This document shows, one piece after another, positions 1-7,634 of a stretch of DNA of 64,000 bases (positions within the stretch are counted from its first letter, which is position 1; the number at the start of each line of letters is the position of its first letter). The stretch is from Flavobacterium hibernum (GTDB lineage Bacteria > Bacteroidota > Bacteroidia > Flavobacteriales > Flavobacteriaceae). Under the pieces are notes generated by a model. The model had not been told where the DNA came from. It worked only from the letters and a program-made list of their open reading frames with translations, and did not search any database. The stretch is taken from the NCBI RefSeq assembly GCF_000832125.1, contig NZ_JPRK01000014.1, positions 62,001 to 126,000 of the forward strand. The letters run 5' to 3'. The translations under genes were made by a program, and so were the position numbers.

Positions 1-2
1 CC

Positions 3-725
3 GCTGTAGAATCAAAAACAGGGATTCTGACAGTTGTTGTGAGCAAAAAAAGCCCCCATTACTATGACGATGTTGTCTTCCATTTATGGAAAGTAATTGA
101 AAACTACAATACTTTTTCATTCTGTTTTTTTGACAGGGAATGTATAAAGAGAGAAGTCGGAAAAGGAAATTTATTTTTTCTTTTCAATTGTAAAGAAACA
201 GATCTTGTGTATAGAAACACTGGAGGGAAACCTGTTCTGGATATAAAAAAATTAAATATGAAACGGCTTTTGAAAAAGACTGTTGCAAATTATCAAATGT
301 GGATATCAGAGGCCAATACTATTGGCAGAGATTTAAAGTATCACCGTGGAAACGAGAATCATTTAATGGCATTGTATGTTATACATGAGCAGTTTCGATA
401 TCTTTTTATTAACGCCTCGTGGATTCTGACAGGTGAATGGGTAATGGATGAAAACATCTCAGGCCAGCAGGAGCGCATTGCGAAGTTTAATAGTGTCTTA
501 GGCAACACTTTTGATTTAGATAACAAAGAAGAGAAAGAAGTTTTAAGAAAGCTTGATCTTACCCGAAAAGCTGTCCAATGGGGAGAAGAAATTGAACCGT
601 TAACTGCAGAAATTGTTGAATCAGCATATGAAAAAATGCAGTGGCTGATGAGTGAAGTAAAAACAATGTATCAGCAGTATGCTGAGCAAACCAAAAAAAT
701 ATTTAAAGAATATGGAAATCAATGA
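3..725 (+). CDS. Hypothetical protein, 5' end outside window (possibly HEPN-like)
   Basis: The reading frame is open back to the first bases of the window, so the true start lies upstream. A GTG at 39 is an available but unlikely start, because in-frame sequence encoding AVESKTGILTVV precedes it. The visible part is a soluble, charged, helical protein of about 240 residues without membrane segments. Its middle (a WISEAN stretch, then a helix around NHLMALYVIHEQFRYLF) faintly resembles HEPN-domain proteins that follow a nucleotidyltransferase-like region. This is my impression only, and no catalytic motif is certain. It overlaps the next gene by 14 bases, so the two are probably co-transcribed. 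The setting, a mobilizable element, fits accessory cargo. Confidence 0.6.
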   Translation, partial: AVESKTGILTVVVSKKSPHYYDDVVFHLWKVIENYNTFSFCFFDRECIKREVGKGNLFFLFNCKETDLVYRNTGGKPVLDIKKLNMKRLLKKTVANYQMWISEANTIGRDLKYHRGNENHLMALYVIHEQFRYLFINASWILTGEWVMDENISGQQERIAKFNSVLGNTFDLDNKEEKEVLRKLDLTRKAVQWGEEIEPLTAEIVESAYEKMQWLMSEVKTMYQQYAEQTKKIFKEYGNQ

Positions 726-1074
726 AAATAAAAAGGCGGATGATTTTATCAAAGAACTGAAAAGCAGTTTTTATTTTAGAACATTGACCCCGCAGAGAGA
801 GAAAGAAGGTATTTATCATGCAGATATAAAATTTACGAGCTACATAAAACTCATTTATACAGTACAGGATCTGCTCAAAATAGCGCTTCACACGCTGGAA
901 AATTCAGATCTTAAGAATTCCAGCCAGATCGAAGATCCCGCTTTTCATCTTACGAGTATTTTGGAAATTGCAATCCAGCTACTGCCGTGCAGTGAAGCGG
1001 AAGGACTTGATAAACTGCACAAGCTTTATTTAAAGATTAATAGCGAAAATAAAAATGAACAAAAGGATAACTAA
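712..1074 (+). CDS. Small hypothetical protein, paralogue of the gene at 1700-2041
   Basis: A protein of about 120 residues of unknown function. The ATG at 712 is preferred over an earlier ATG at 679, because 679 would overlap the preceding gene by 47 bases. From 712 the protein begins MEINENKKADDF and the overlap is 14 bases, typical of translational coupling. The body has a motif DLLK..L..LE, then a DP doublet, then a helix ending in LLP. The gene at 1700-2041 shows the same order (DLLKAGMLALE, then DPERY, then MLIPLEE), so the two are likely diverged duplicates. No signal peptide or transmembrane segment is visible. Function is unknown. Confidence 0.65.
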   Translation: MEINENKKADDFIKELKSSFYFRTLTPQREKEGIYHADIKFTSYIKLIYTVQDLLKIALHTLENSDLKNSSQIEDPAFHLTSILEIAIQLLPCSEAEGLDKLHKLYLKINSENKNEQKDN

Positions 1075-1084
1075 TTTTTAAATC

Positions 1085-1648
1085 ATGAAAAAGAAGAAAA
1101 AAAACTTTGAAACCAAGTTCTGGGCTGGATTTGAGGCGGGAAATCCATTTGAAGCATCTGATGCCCTTTTTGATTTTGCGCATCTTGACTACTATAAGCG
1201 AAATTTAACACAGGCAGTACTGTACAGCTTTAAGGAAGAAATCTGCAGTAATGATAAATCAAGCGGGATTTTTATATTCTATAAAGCAATATGCTCATTT
1301 TTGAAAATATACTACTGCCTGCATAAAAAAAGCAGTAAATGGAGAGTGAAAGAGTCAGTCCGCACCGAAGATGTATTTCATCTCACTTCACTGACAAAGC
1401 AGGAATATGATAATCCTTTTACAGTATTTCGAAAGGCATTTGCAGAGAAAAGCCTTAAGGAGTTTGAATTTTTCCTTTCTGAAATTGTGAGTCTTTCATT
1501 GTCTCCATACAAAGAAGAGGGGGATATTGACCTTACGACTCCGTATATCCATTTAATAAAAATGCTTGATGCGGGAGAGCTTATGCGTGAAAGAGGCCTT
1601 AAAAAAATAAAAAAAGTTAATGAATCTAAAGAGAATGCCGAATGCTGA
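1085..1648 (+). CDS. Hypothetical protein of mobile element
   Basis: A lysine- and phenylalanine-rich soluble protein of 187 residues, starting MKKKKKNFETKFW eleven bases after the previous stop, so probably in the same operon. It contains a hydrophobic helix around FYKAICSFLKIYYCLHKK followed by charged helices. I do not recognise the family. It lies between the two paralogous small genes, which suggests that the three form one functional unit. Codon use is AT-rich like its neighbours. No catalytic motif can be seen. Confidence 0.6.
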   Translation: MKKKKKNFETKFWAGFEAGNPFEASDALFDFAHLDYYKRNLTQAVLYSFKEEICSNDKSSGIFIFYKAICSFLKIYYCLHKKSSKWRVKESVRTEDVFHLTSLTKQEYDNPFTVFRKAFAEKSLKEFEFFLSEIVSLSLSPYKEEGDIDLTTPYIHLIKMLDAGELMRERGLKKIKKVNESKENAEC

Positions 1649-1699
1649 AATTACTGTATAATTTCAGAGATGCTTGATTAACTAATAAAAGATATTGAT

Positions 1700-2041
1700 A
1701 TGAAAAAAAATAAAATCAAATTAAATGATCTGGTTGAAAATCCGGAGCATTACTTTATAATGCTTAAACCTGCATCAAAAATGCGGAACGATATACACAA
1801 TCTCGAAATAAATGTTCAGGGATATTCAGACCTGTTCTGCCTGATTATGGATCTGCTAAAAGCTGGAATGCTTGCTTTAGAAGGAATTGAAGGAAGTGGG
1901 GAAAATGTTAAAGATCCTGAAAGATATGTTGGAAGTGTGCTCAGGGTAATAGAAATGCTGATCCCGCTGGAAGAAGGAGATTTACTGGATTTACTTTATA
2001 TAAAACATCTAAATGAGAAAAATAAAAGTGGCTCCCAGTAA
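1700..2041 (+). CDS. Small hypothetical protein, paralogue of the gene at 712-1074
   Basis: A soluble, acidic protein of 113 residues, 51 bases downstream of the previous gene. It repeats the core of the 712-1074 product: a hydrophobic helix with DLLKAG, a DPERYVGS segment, then VIEMLIPLEE and a lysine-rich tail. The shared order of motifs and similar length support gene duplication inside the operon. Family and function are not recognised. It is the last gene before a 1.1 kb gene-free stretch with inverted repeats and a weak terminator hairpin. Confidence 0.6.
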   Translation: MKKNKIKLNDLVENPEHYFIMLKPASKMRNDIHNLEINVQGYSDLFCLIMDLLKAGMLALEGIEGSGENVKDPERYVGSVLRVIEMLIPLEEGDLLDLLYIKHLNEKNKSGSQ

Positions 2042-2104
2042 CTTTTCTCCAATTGCAACTATAATAAAAACGGCGACTTTGGAGACGTTTTCCAGCCCCG
2101 CAGG

Positions 2105-2158
2105 GCAAGTTGTTTTGAGATGCTGAATTCATTTCAAGCATCTCAAAACACAACTTGC
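2105..2158. repeat. Long imperfect inverted repeat, ~20-bp arms
   Basis: The left arm (2105-2124) begins GCAAGTTGTTTTGAGATGCT and the right arm (2137-2158) is its complement apart from a 2-base insertion. The loop is about 12 bases and contains GAATTC. It sits about 60 bases after the last gene of the left operon. It may be a transcription terminator-like hairpin, or a DNA site of the mobile element such as a protein-binding palindrome. The length is greater than a usual intrinsic terminator and there is no immediate T run. Confidence 0.6.
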
Positions 2159-2197
2159 TATTTTCTCTCGAAAATATTATTGCAATAGTTTTAATTG

Positions 2198-2221
2198 AAA
2201 GGGCTTGATACCCTTTTTTTA
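2198..2221 (+). terminator. Weak intrinsic terminator
   Basis: AAAGGG and CCCTTT arms (2198-2203 and 2211-2216) around a 7-base loop are followed by a run of T. It could end transcription of the operon finishing at 2041. The stem is only six base pairs, so it is moderate evidence. Confidence 0.5.
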
Positions 2222-3130
2222 TTTAGCAGATATTTCATGATTTATATTAATTTTTAAAATCAGCCTTGATAAGGCTTAAAAAACATAATAAAATTAGGAG
2301 TTTTGACATCAACCCCTTCCAGTAAATTCCAAAGATTTTAAGTGCAGTTCTTTTCTGAACTATAAATATACATAGCTCTGTATAATAAAATTTACATACA
2401 CATTTACAAATGCTCATATCTATTACATTATATATATGAGGCGAAAAGTATATACATATTTACAGCTGTATGTAACCCTGTGGGCAGATAAACTTGTAGA
2501 ACTGTATTTATGTAAATACGTTTTTACAGTTTTACTTTTTTAAAGATATATGCTTTTGCATACAGACACACATCTTTACATGCTCATTGATGCAGATAAT
2601 TAGATAATCTTTCAGCTACAGCCTAATGTACCTATGCAAAAGCATAAATATATTTCCAAAGAAAATAGAAAAACGGAAAAAAGAAAAAGAAAGCAATTTT
2701 ACAGGACGGGATGCAGACAGGACAAAAGGAAACGGAATAAGTCCCAAAGGGTGGTTTGTGAGCAAGCGAGCAAAACATTATGCCGTAGTCTTTTGTAAAG
2801 TCTGATCCATCACGTCCTACCTTGGTTTTCTTTTTATTGTTTCTTTTAGGAAAAGAAAATAAAAATCAGCGGAAAAAAATATTTTTAAAAGTAGAACATC
2901 TTGCAGGAATTTATAATTACAATCCGGGCAAATATTCTGACATTGCAGACTGTTTTATCAAACTAATGTTTTAAGCTTGTAATATATTATTTAGATAACC
3001 GTTTAAATGCAAACGCCATTGTGCGGATAGTACACATAAATTTGGAAGATTATGTTTATGGACATGCCCTCCAGACTCTAGTGAAGTGATTAATCATTGT
3101 GGTCGGAGGGCTTAATTTATTAAAGGAGGA
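2222..3130. other. Gene-free region of the mobile element
   Basis: About 900 bases without a credible open frame. Between about 2380 and 2620 the DNA is very AT-rich and repeats short motifs containing TTTACA, including two related copies of TTTACAAATGCTCAT and TTTACATGCTCATT near 2403 and 2572, in an iteron-like manner. Positions 2700-2825 hold a more GC-rich block described separately. The remainder up to 3130 shows nothing I can assign. A possible short IR-flanked stretch near 3065-3115 is too weak to call. Confidence 0.5.
2700..2825. other. Candidate transfer-origin or other conserved element site
   Basis: A GC-richer island in AT-rich DNA. Its edges form an imperfect inverted pair: AGGACGGGATGCAGAC near 2703 and GTCTGATCCATCACGTCCT near 2800-2818. 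Inside is a repetitive GAGCAAGCGAGC stretch. There is no open frame. The position upstream of mobilization genes and the isolated GC content suggest a functional DNA site or small RNA. The oriT assignment is inference; I cannot identify a nick site. Confidence 0.35.
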
Positions 3131-3442
3131 TTAAATCCAGTGATAGGGTTTATCCTTGCGGTTGAGGTAGCAGTACATCTCTTCCTTTTGGAGTTCGGGA
3201 AAGAATTTAAGGGCATTTTCAATGCCATAATTTGGAAGAAAGGAAATCTCATCACGGACAGCCCTAATCACTTTTTCACGACCATAAAAACGCACGATTT
3301 CATCAATTTGATTCTGTCCTCCACGCTCTATAATGCGGGCAATTACCATTTTATACCCCCCGTTCCAATCGATCTTATCAAATTTAAAATCCCAGAAGAA
3401 TTTAGGATGAAGATTAGGTATGTTTTTAGCTGATGCCTTCAT
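3131..3442 (-). CDS. DUF6922-type protein, probable partner of the AbiEii-like toxin
   Basis: A 103-residue soluble protein. Residues about 10-30 contain the pattern IPNLHPKFFWDF followed by a KIDW motif. The middle has an RIIERGG sequence and then IVRFYGREKVI. I recognise this layout as that of DUF6922, small proteins commonly encoded beside AbiEii-family nucleotidyltransferases and presumed antitoxins. It starts 49 bases after the stop of the AbiEii-like gene, in the same orientation, so one operon is likely. The order here is nucleotidyltransferase first. Family assignment is from memory and its role as antitoxin is inferred from context. Confidence 0.7.
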   Translation of the reverse strand: MKASAKNIPNLHPKFFWDFKFDKIDWNGGYKMVIARIIERGGQNQIDEIVRFYGREKVIRAVRDEISFLPNYGIENALKFFPELQKEEMYCYLNRKDKPYHWI

Positions 3443-3491
3443 TTTTTTTAATGAATTAGGTTAGTATCAAATATAAGCAATTTCTGCTGAA

Positions 3492-4181
3492 TTACCTGCG
3501 TAAACCTCTGTTTTTATTGGGGTTATCGGGTAAATCCTGAGTTTCTGATTTGAATTTATATAAAGGATTTTTTACTGCCAGTTCCAGCCGTTTTTGGATA
3601 TTATTCCATTTCTGCTCTTTTCCTTTCAGCATGTCTACACCGTCAAAGGTGGTAATCTTGTCATAAGTATTCAAACCTCTAGAAGCCCAATACGGGTCTT
3701 TATCATATTTTCTCTGATAGGCCTGTAGATAGAATTTTAAGGGCTCTTGTTCAAGCATAAAGTACATATCGACAAAATCTTTGTATCTATTACCACTCTG
3801 ATGAATTGCGTGGAGTTTCATTGCTCCAATGTCTTCATTGGAAATCATACGGACTCCTTCTATAGTTTCTACAGTATTCAATAGAGGGTAATCATGTGTT
3901 ACAATATCGACTTTTATATTATCGATGAAGGTAAGAACTGTGTTAGGGTAGAATTGGCTTTCCTCTTGATCTGTACCGTAAGTATTGTGCAGATATTGGA
4001 GCATCATCTGTGAATTAAATTTTTTTGTTGTAAAAAGATCTATATCCACCGATAGGCGGTGTCCCAACCGTAATGCTAGTGCTGTACCGCCGACCAGTAT
4101 ATGGTCTTTCAATTTTTCATCTTTCATAAGCCTTTGGAGAAGTTCCCACATCTCCTGGCAAACTGTTTCTTTGTAGAGCAT
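3492..4181 (-). CDS. AbiEii/AbiGii-type nucleotidyltransferase toxin-like protein
   Basis: A 229-residue protein of the DNA polymerase beta-like nucleotidyltransferase fold. The N-terminus has the family signature: GG at residues 31-32 (VGGTALALRLGHR) followed by D46 and D48 in VDIDLF, the pair that binds the metal-nucleotide. A later conserved stretch around the middle (EDIGAMKLHAIHQSG, then KDFVDMYFML) matches the AbiEii body. AbiEii proteins are toxins of type IV-like systems that block phage infection and modify tRNA or other RNA in characterised members. Here the gene precedes a DUF6922 partner and lies inside a mobile element beside the mobilization genes. A 9-bp inverted repeat lies 10 bases upstream. 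Confidence 0.85.
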   Translation of the reverse strand: MLYKETVCQEMWELLQRLMKDEKLKDHILVGGTALALRLGHRLSVDIDLFTTKKFNSQMMLQYLHNTYGTDQEESQFYPNTVLTFIDNIKVDIVTHDYPLLNTVETIEGVRMISNEDIGAMKLHAIHQSGNRYKDFVDMYFMLEQEPLKFYLQAYQRKYDKDPYWASRGLNTYDKITTFDGVDMLKGKEQKWNNIQKRLELAVKNPLYKFKSETQDLPDNPNKNRGLRR

Positions 4182-4190
4182 AATTTTATA

Positions 4191-4216
4191 TTTTCAGAAA
4201 AATTAATTCTGAAAAA
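4191..4216. promoter_or_regulatory. Possible operator of the AbiEii/DUF6922 operon
   Basis: A perfect inverted repeat, TTTTCAGAA (4191-4199) and TTCTGAAAA (4208-4216), separated by 8 bases and starting 10 bases before the toxin start codon. The placement suits autorepression or translation control. No protein is shown to bind. Confidence 0.4.
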
Positions 4217-4402
4217 GCTCTGGTCTTTAAGAGTGTCTTCTGATGGCTTTATTTGACAGTGGATGTCGAATCATAAAGGTTTAAGACTGTATTAGGGAGC
4301 GAATTAGCCAAATGCTTCCAAACATTTCCATTAACTGCCAAATCCGAGTGTAAGTGCTGATTATAAAATATATTGCCTTTTAAGAATACCATTAATTAAG
4401 TT

Positions 4403-4834
4403 ATGGAAAACGAACAAAAAAAGAACTCCCATAAAGGAGGGAGGCATCCTAAAATAGATCCGGCTGTCCACCGCTATTCGATCAGTCTTACTGCTGAGGA
4501 AAATGGCCGCTTCCTGACCCTTTTTGAGAGCTCGGGCATGAATGTAATGGCGCACTTTATTACAGCGTGTATTTTTCAAAAAGGGATCAAGACAGTTAAG
4601 ATCGATAAAGCAACAATGGATTATTACATACTTCTAACTGCCTTATTCGCACAGTTTCGGGCTATTGGGGTTAATTACAATCAGGTTGTGAAGATTATGT
4701 ATCGTAATTTTTCCGAAAAAAAAGCTCCCGTTTATCTCCACAAATTGGTAAAACAAACAATGGAATTTGCTCTTTTAGCGCAAAAGATAATACAGCTCAC
4801 AGCGGAATTTGAAGAAAAACACCTAAAAAAATGA
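4403..4834 (+). CDS. mobA: Mobilization accessory protein (MobA/MobC-like, relaxosome)
   Basis: A 143-residue basic protein. It begins with a lysine-rich tail ending in GGRHPKIDPA, then a ribbon-helix-helix-like region (HRYSISLTAEENGRF) followed by an amphipathic section with NYNQVVKIMYRNF. This is the pattern of Bacteroidota relaxosome accessory proteins called MobA in CTnDOT-like elements (MobC in plasmids). Such proteins bind oriT and help the relaxase. Its stop overlaps the relaxase start by four bases (ATGA type), a translationally coupled pair. The family assignment is firm; specificity is unknown. Confidence 0.85.
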   Translation: MENEQKKNSHKGGRHPKIDPAVHRYSISLTAEENGRFLTLFESSGMNVMAHFITACIFQKGIKTVKIDKATMDYYILLTALFAQFRAIGVNYNQVVKIMYRNFSEKKAPVYLHKLVKQTMEFALLAQKIIQLTAEFEEKHLKK

Positions 4835-6108
4835 TAGCGAAAATTGGAAGAGGAAGCAGTTTGTACGGAGCATTAGCCTATAATTATCAAAAACTTGAAA
4901 AAGAAAGTGCACAGATTTTGTTTACCCAGAAGATAATCCAAGCACGTGACGGTAATTATTCTGTAGAACAGCTTTCCCGTTCTTTTGAATTACACTTATT
5001 GGCTAATCGTAAAACGGAAAAACCTGTACTTCATATTTCCCTGAACCCTGATCCGAAAGATAATGTAAGCGATATTGATTTTGTGAATATGGCACAAGAC
5101 TATATGAAGCAGATGGGCTACGGAAATCAGCCTTTTGTGGTGTTCAAACATACTGATATAGACCGTACCCACATTCATATCGTATCGGTGTGCGTGGACG
5201 CGGAGGGCAGGAAGATATCCGATAAATTTGAAAAAAGGCGTTCGATGGCTGTCTGCCGGATGCTGGAAAAACTGTACAGTCTTATATCAGCTGTAGAGAA
5301 AAAGCAAGAGGTGGACAACCCAACATTCAACCCAGTTGACTATAAGGCAGGAGATATAAAAAGCCAGATGGCTTCGGTACTGCGCTATCTGCCTAAATAT
5401 TACCAGTTCCAAACTTTTGGAGCATATAATGCCCTGCTTTCCCTTTTTAAGATTACTGCCCAGGAAGTGAAAGGCGAATATAATGGAATTCCAAAACTGG
5501 GATTAGTATATTTTGCGTTAAATGAAAAGGGAGAAAAAGCAAGCATTCTCTTTAAGGCTTCGCTGTTTGGTAAAAGTGCAGGATTCACACAGCTGCAATC
5601 CCACTATGAGCGAAGCAGGATAAATCTAAAAGACAGTCCGGCTAAACAATCAGTTAAAAGCAGGATCGAATCAGTAATGCAGTCTGTTTCTAACGAATCT
5701 GAATTTAAGAAAAAATTATTAGAACAGGGTATGAATTTCGTGATACGCCGAAATGCTGAAGGGCGTATCTATGGCGTAACTTTTATTGACCACAAATCCC
5801 GTTGTGTGTGCAACGGCTCTGAGCTTGGCAAAAACCTCTCGGCCAATTCATTTAACGACTGGTGGAATAATAGTAGGAAACCAGAAAATCCAGCATATAA
5901 AAGCTGTGTTTCCGAAAAAGAGGCTATGATGAAAACAGAAATAGACCAATCGCCTGACTTTTTAAGAAAGGAAAATATGCCCCATGCTTACGAACAAAAC
6001 AGTTTTGACGTATTGGGCGGTTTATTGCCACAGGCACAGGCAGAGGATTACGAGGAACAGGCATTTGACAATAGGATGAAACGAAAGGTTAAACGCAGAA
6101 GATTGTAG
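4831..6108 (+). CDS. mobB: Relaxase/mobilization nuclease (MobB-like)
   Basis: A 425-residue relaxase that would nick one strand at oriT and lead DNA transfer. The N-terminus (MIAKIGRGSSLYGALAYNYQ) carries tyrosines suited to the nicking reaction. The HUH-type metal triad is visible at residues 107-116, HTDIDRTHIH. The C-terminal half is charged and variable, as usual. Length is near the norm for the family. The adjacent accessory gene overlaps its start by 4 bases. The coupling protein that usually follows (MobC/TraG type) is not present downstream, so this copy would depend on another element or the element is decayed. Assigned from motifs and synteny. Confidence 0.88.
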   Translation: MIAKIGRGSSLYGALAYNYQKLEKESAQILFTQKIIQARDGNYSVEQLSRSFELHLLANRKTEKPVLHISLNPDPKDNVSDIDFVNMAQDYMKQMGYGNQPFVVFKHTDIDRTHIHIVSVCVDAEGRKISDKFEKRRSMAVCRMLEKLYSLISAVEKKQEVDNPTFNPVDYKAGDIKSQMASVLRYLPKYYQFQTFGAYNALLSLFKITAQEVKGEYNGIPKLGLVYFALNEKGEKASILFKASLFGKSAGFTQLQSHYERSRINLKDSPAKQSVKSRIESVMQSVSNESEFKKKLLEQGMNFVIRRNAEGRIYGVTFIDHKSRCVCNGSELGKNLSANSFNDWWNNSRKPENPAYKSCVSEKEAMMKTEIDQSPDFLRKENMPHAYEQNSFDVLGGLLPQAQAEDYEEQAFDNRMKRKVKRRRL

Positions 6109-6467
6109 GTATAAATTTGAGTTTCCTGCCCATCAAAGAACAACTTGTACTAATAAAAAATAGGCAGCTAAATTTCCTATGATTCAGTATTTTAATCAGT
6201 CTGCGATCTTTTTTAATTTTTTATTTCAACAGATAACCTACCTTCAAGTATCACCTAAAAATCAAGTTTTTATAAACGGCCATTAAAAGACAAAGAAAGC
6301 AAACAATGACCATGGTTCGAATGACTTCAAAATGCATTTATATATTTGTCTTATAAATACATACGCAAGCTGGAGAGGTAGAAATATTTCATGTATACAA
6401 CAAGGAGTAAAATAAACGCAGCAATGTATATTTTCATTTACAGGATGATGACTAAATTTTAGAGACA
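6109..6467. other. Gene-free spacer after relaxase
   Basis: About 360 AT-rich bases between the relaxase and the next gene. A minus-strand frame at 6283-6468 has no recognisable content and opposes the direction of its neighbours, so I do not call it. No clear hairpin or promoter stands out. Confidence 0.5.
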
Positions 6468-6893
6468 ATGAAAAGTGGTAAGCTAATAAAGTACTTAAAT
6501 GTTATATTAAAATTTGATGAAAGGCTCCGATTAGTAGAACAGCTAATTAGTGTAAGTGATCAGGAAAACAAAATGCAATCCATTTCTTCAAATGAAAAAT
6601 GTAAATCCTGTTATAACAAAATTGACTTTGCCCAGCTGTTTTATGTTTTGATGGATGAAGGTTTATTGTTTTTTGATACTGCAGACCAAAAAAGTAATAG
6701 AAGCAAGTTTCAGTTTTTTCTCGAAAATAATTTCACATATGCCGGCGATGAGGGTGGGCAGTCGAAAATTAAGTCGATCAGCAGACAGTTCTCCGAATGT
6801 AAAGGCTATACCTATAAGGTAAAACAGATTAAATTTTTAGATGAATTTATTGCAGTAATGCAGGGGCGTAAGAGAAGGCTGGAGAGCTGGTAG
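6468..6893 (+). CDS. Hypothetical mobile-element protein
   Basis: A 141-residue soluble protein with no signal peptide. After a helical N-terminus it has a possible metal-like pair CKSCYNK near residue 45 and then IDFAQLFYVLMDEGLLFF, which suggests a small winged-helix or helical domain. This second part recalls, weakly, the C-terminal helical domain of RteC-type regulators of Bacteroidota conjugative elements. The position between relaxase and a helix-turn-helix gene fits a control role, but I do not assign a function. Confidence 0.6.
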   Translation: MKSGKLIKYLNVILKFDERLRLVEQLISVSDQENKMQSISSNEKCKSCYNKIDFAQLFYVLMDEGLLFFDTADQKSNRSKFQFFLENNFTYAGDEGGQSKIKSISRQFSECKGYTYKVKQIKFLDEFIAVMQGRKRRLESW

Positions 6894-6936
6894 AATGGAT
6901 AGTAGAAAAAACTAATAATAAGTAAAAAACTCACCA

Positions 6937-7218
6937 ATGATGAAGAAAGAAAAGTGGCAATCTTATGTAATGGAAGTGAAGGAGTTGATAGAGCCTATGC
7001 TGGCAAGAATTGAAACAATTGATTCAAAAATCAGCCAAGGGAAAGTTTTGAGACCTGAATACTACAGAAATGAGGATCTGAAAAAGATGTTTGGACTGTC
7101 CAATAACACTATTATAAAATACAGACAGACCGGAATTCTGCCCTACACTAAGCTTGGAGATATTTTTTTGTATGACAGCGGCAAGATCGATAAGATACTG
7201 AGAAGCAATGAATCATAA
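6937..7218 (+). CDS. Helix-turn-helix DNA-binding protein (excisionase-like)
   Basis: A 93-residue protein. A leading coiled-coil-like helix (about residues 5-35) is followed by a MerR/excisionase-type helix-turn-helix: YYRNEDLKKMFGLSNNTI, then KYRQTGILPYTKLGD and a beta wing with YDSGKIDKIL. Proteins of this layout are common next to integrase or attachment ends in Bacteroidota integrative elements and act as excision or transcription factors. Here it is the last gene before tRNA-Ser. It follows the previous gene by 43 bases. The role is inferred from family and place. Confidence 0.75.
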   Translation: MMKKEKWQSYVMEVKELIEPMLARIETIDSKISQGKVLRPEYYRNEDLKKMFGLSNNTIIKYRQTGILPYTKLGDIFLYDSGKIDKILRSNES

Positions 7219-7298
7219 TTCAGCATTTAGTTTGTTCCCCAGATTTTTAAAAAACAGTCTAAAATAAAGAGGGTAACTGGAATGAGGGCTGTTTTTCA

Positions 7299-7316
7299 AG
7301 CAGGGTTCGATACCAT
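7299..7316 (+). other. tRNA T-arm-like sequence (possible attachment core)
   Basis: AGCAGGGTTCGATACCAT resembles the T-loop region of a tRNA read on either strand. A closely related sequence occurs at 35899-35915 in the same orientation (AGCAGGATTCGAACCAT; one substitution and one single-base gap). No complete tRNA surrounds it. This could be an old attachment site remnant, or chance. Confidence 0.3.
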
Positions 7317-7325
7317 TCCAAATGA

Positions 7326-7360
7326 AAAAGCCTTTAAACACTGATGTTTAAAGGCTTTTT
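7326..7360. terminator. Bidirectional terminator downstream of tRNA-Ser copy 1
   Basis: Arms AAAAGCCTTTAAACA and TGTTTAAAGGCTTTTT are separated by 4 bases. The hairpin is rich in flanking A and T, so it can end transcription from the tRNA on the minus strand and from the helix-turn-helix gene on the plus strand. A nearly identical structure follows the second tRNA-Ser. Confidence 0.85.
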
Positions 7361-7390
7361 ATTTTTTATAGTCGCTTTTCGGACTTTATC

Positions 7391-7478
7391 TGGCGGAGGA
7401 AGAGGGATTCGAACCCCCGGACCTGTTACAGTCAACAGTTTTCAAGACTGCCGCATTCGACCGCTCTGCCATTCCTCC
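7391..7478 (-). tRNA. tRNA-Ser(UGA), copy 1
   Basis: Reads GGAGGAATGGCAGAGCGG at the 5' end and ends in an encoded CCA (7391-7393). The anticodon loop CTTGAAA gives anticodon TGA. The long variable arm and 88-nt length are typical of serine tRNA. The acceptor pair GGAGGAA/TTCCTCC is intact. It differs from the second copy at 42478-42565 by one compensated acceptor-stem base pair. A TAnnTTTG promoter box lies 32 bases upstream and a hairpin terminator follows. Confidence 0.96.
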
Positions 7479-7510
7479 AATAAGACGTAACCGTTTTCTG
7501 GTTGCGGGTG

Positions 7511-7518
7511 CAAATATA
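7511..7518 (-). promoter_or_regulatory. -7 promoter box for tRNA-Ser copy 1
   Basis: On the minus strand this reads TATATTTG, an exact match to the Bacteroidota -7 element TAnnTTTG, 32 bases before the tRNA 5' end. The same box at the same distance precedes copy 2. Confidence 0.75.
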
Positions 7519-7634
7519 GAATGTTTTTTTGATTGCAGAAAATTTTTTTAATACTATTTTATGCCTTTGGCTACATTAATTTTAACACTTATCTTAGCAA
7601 TAAAATATATAAGAGTATCAAAAGAATTTAATTT

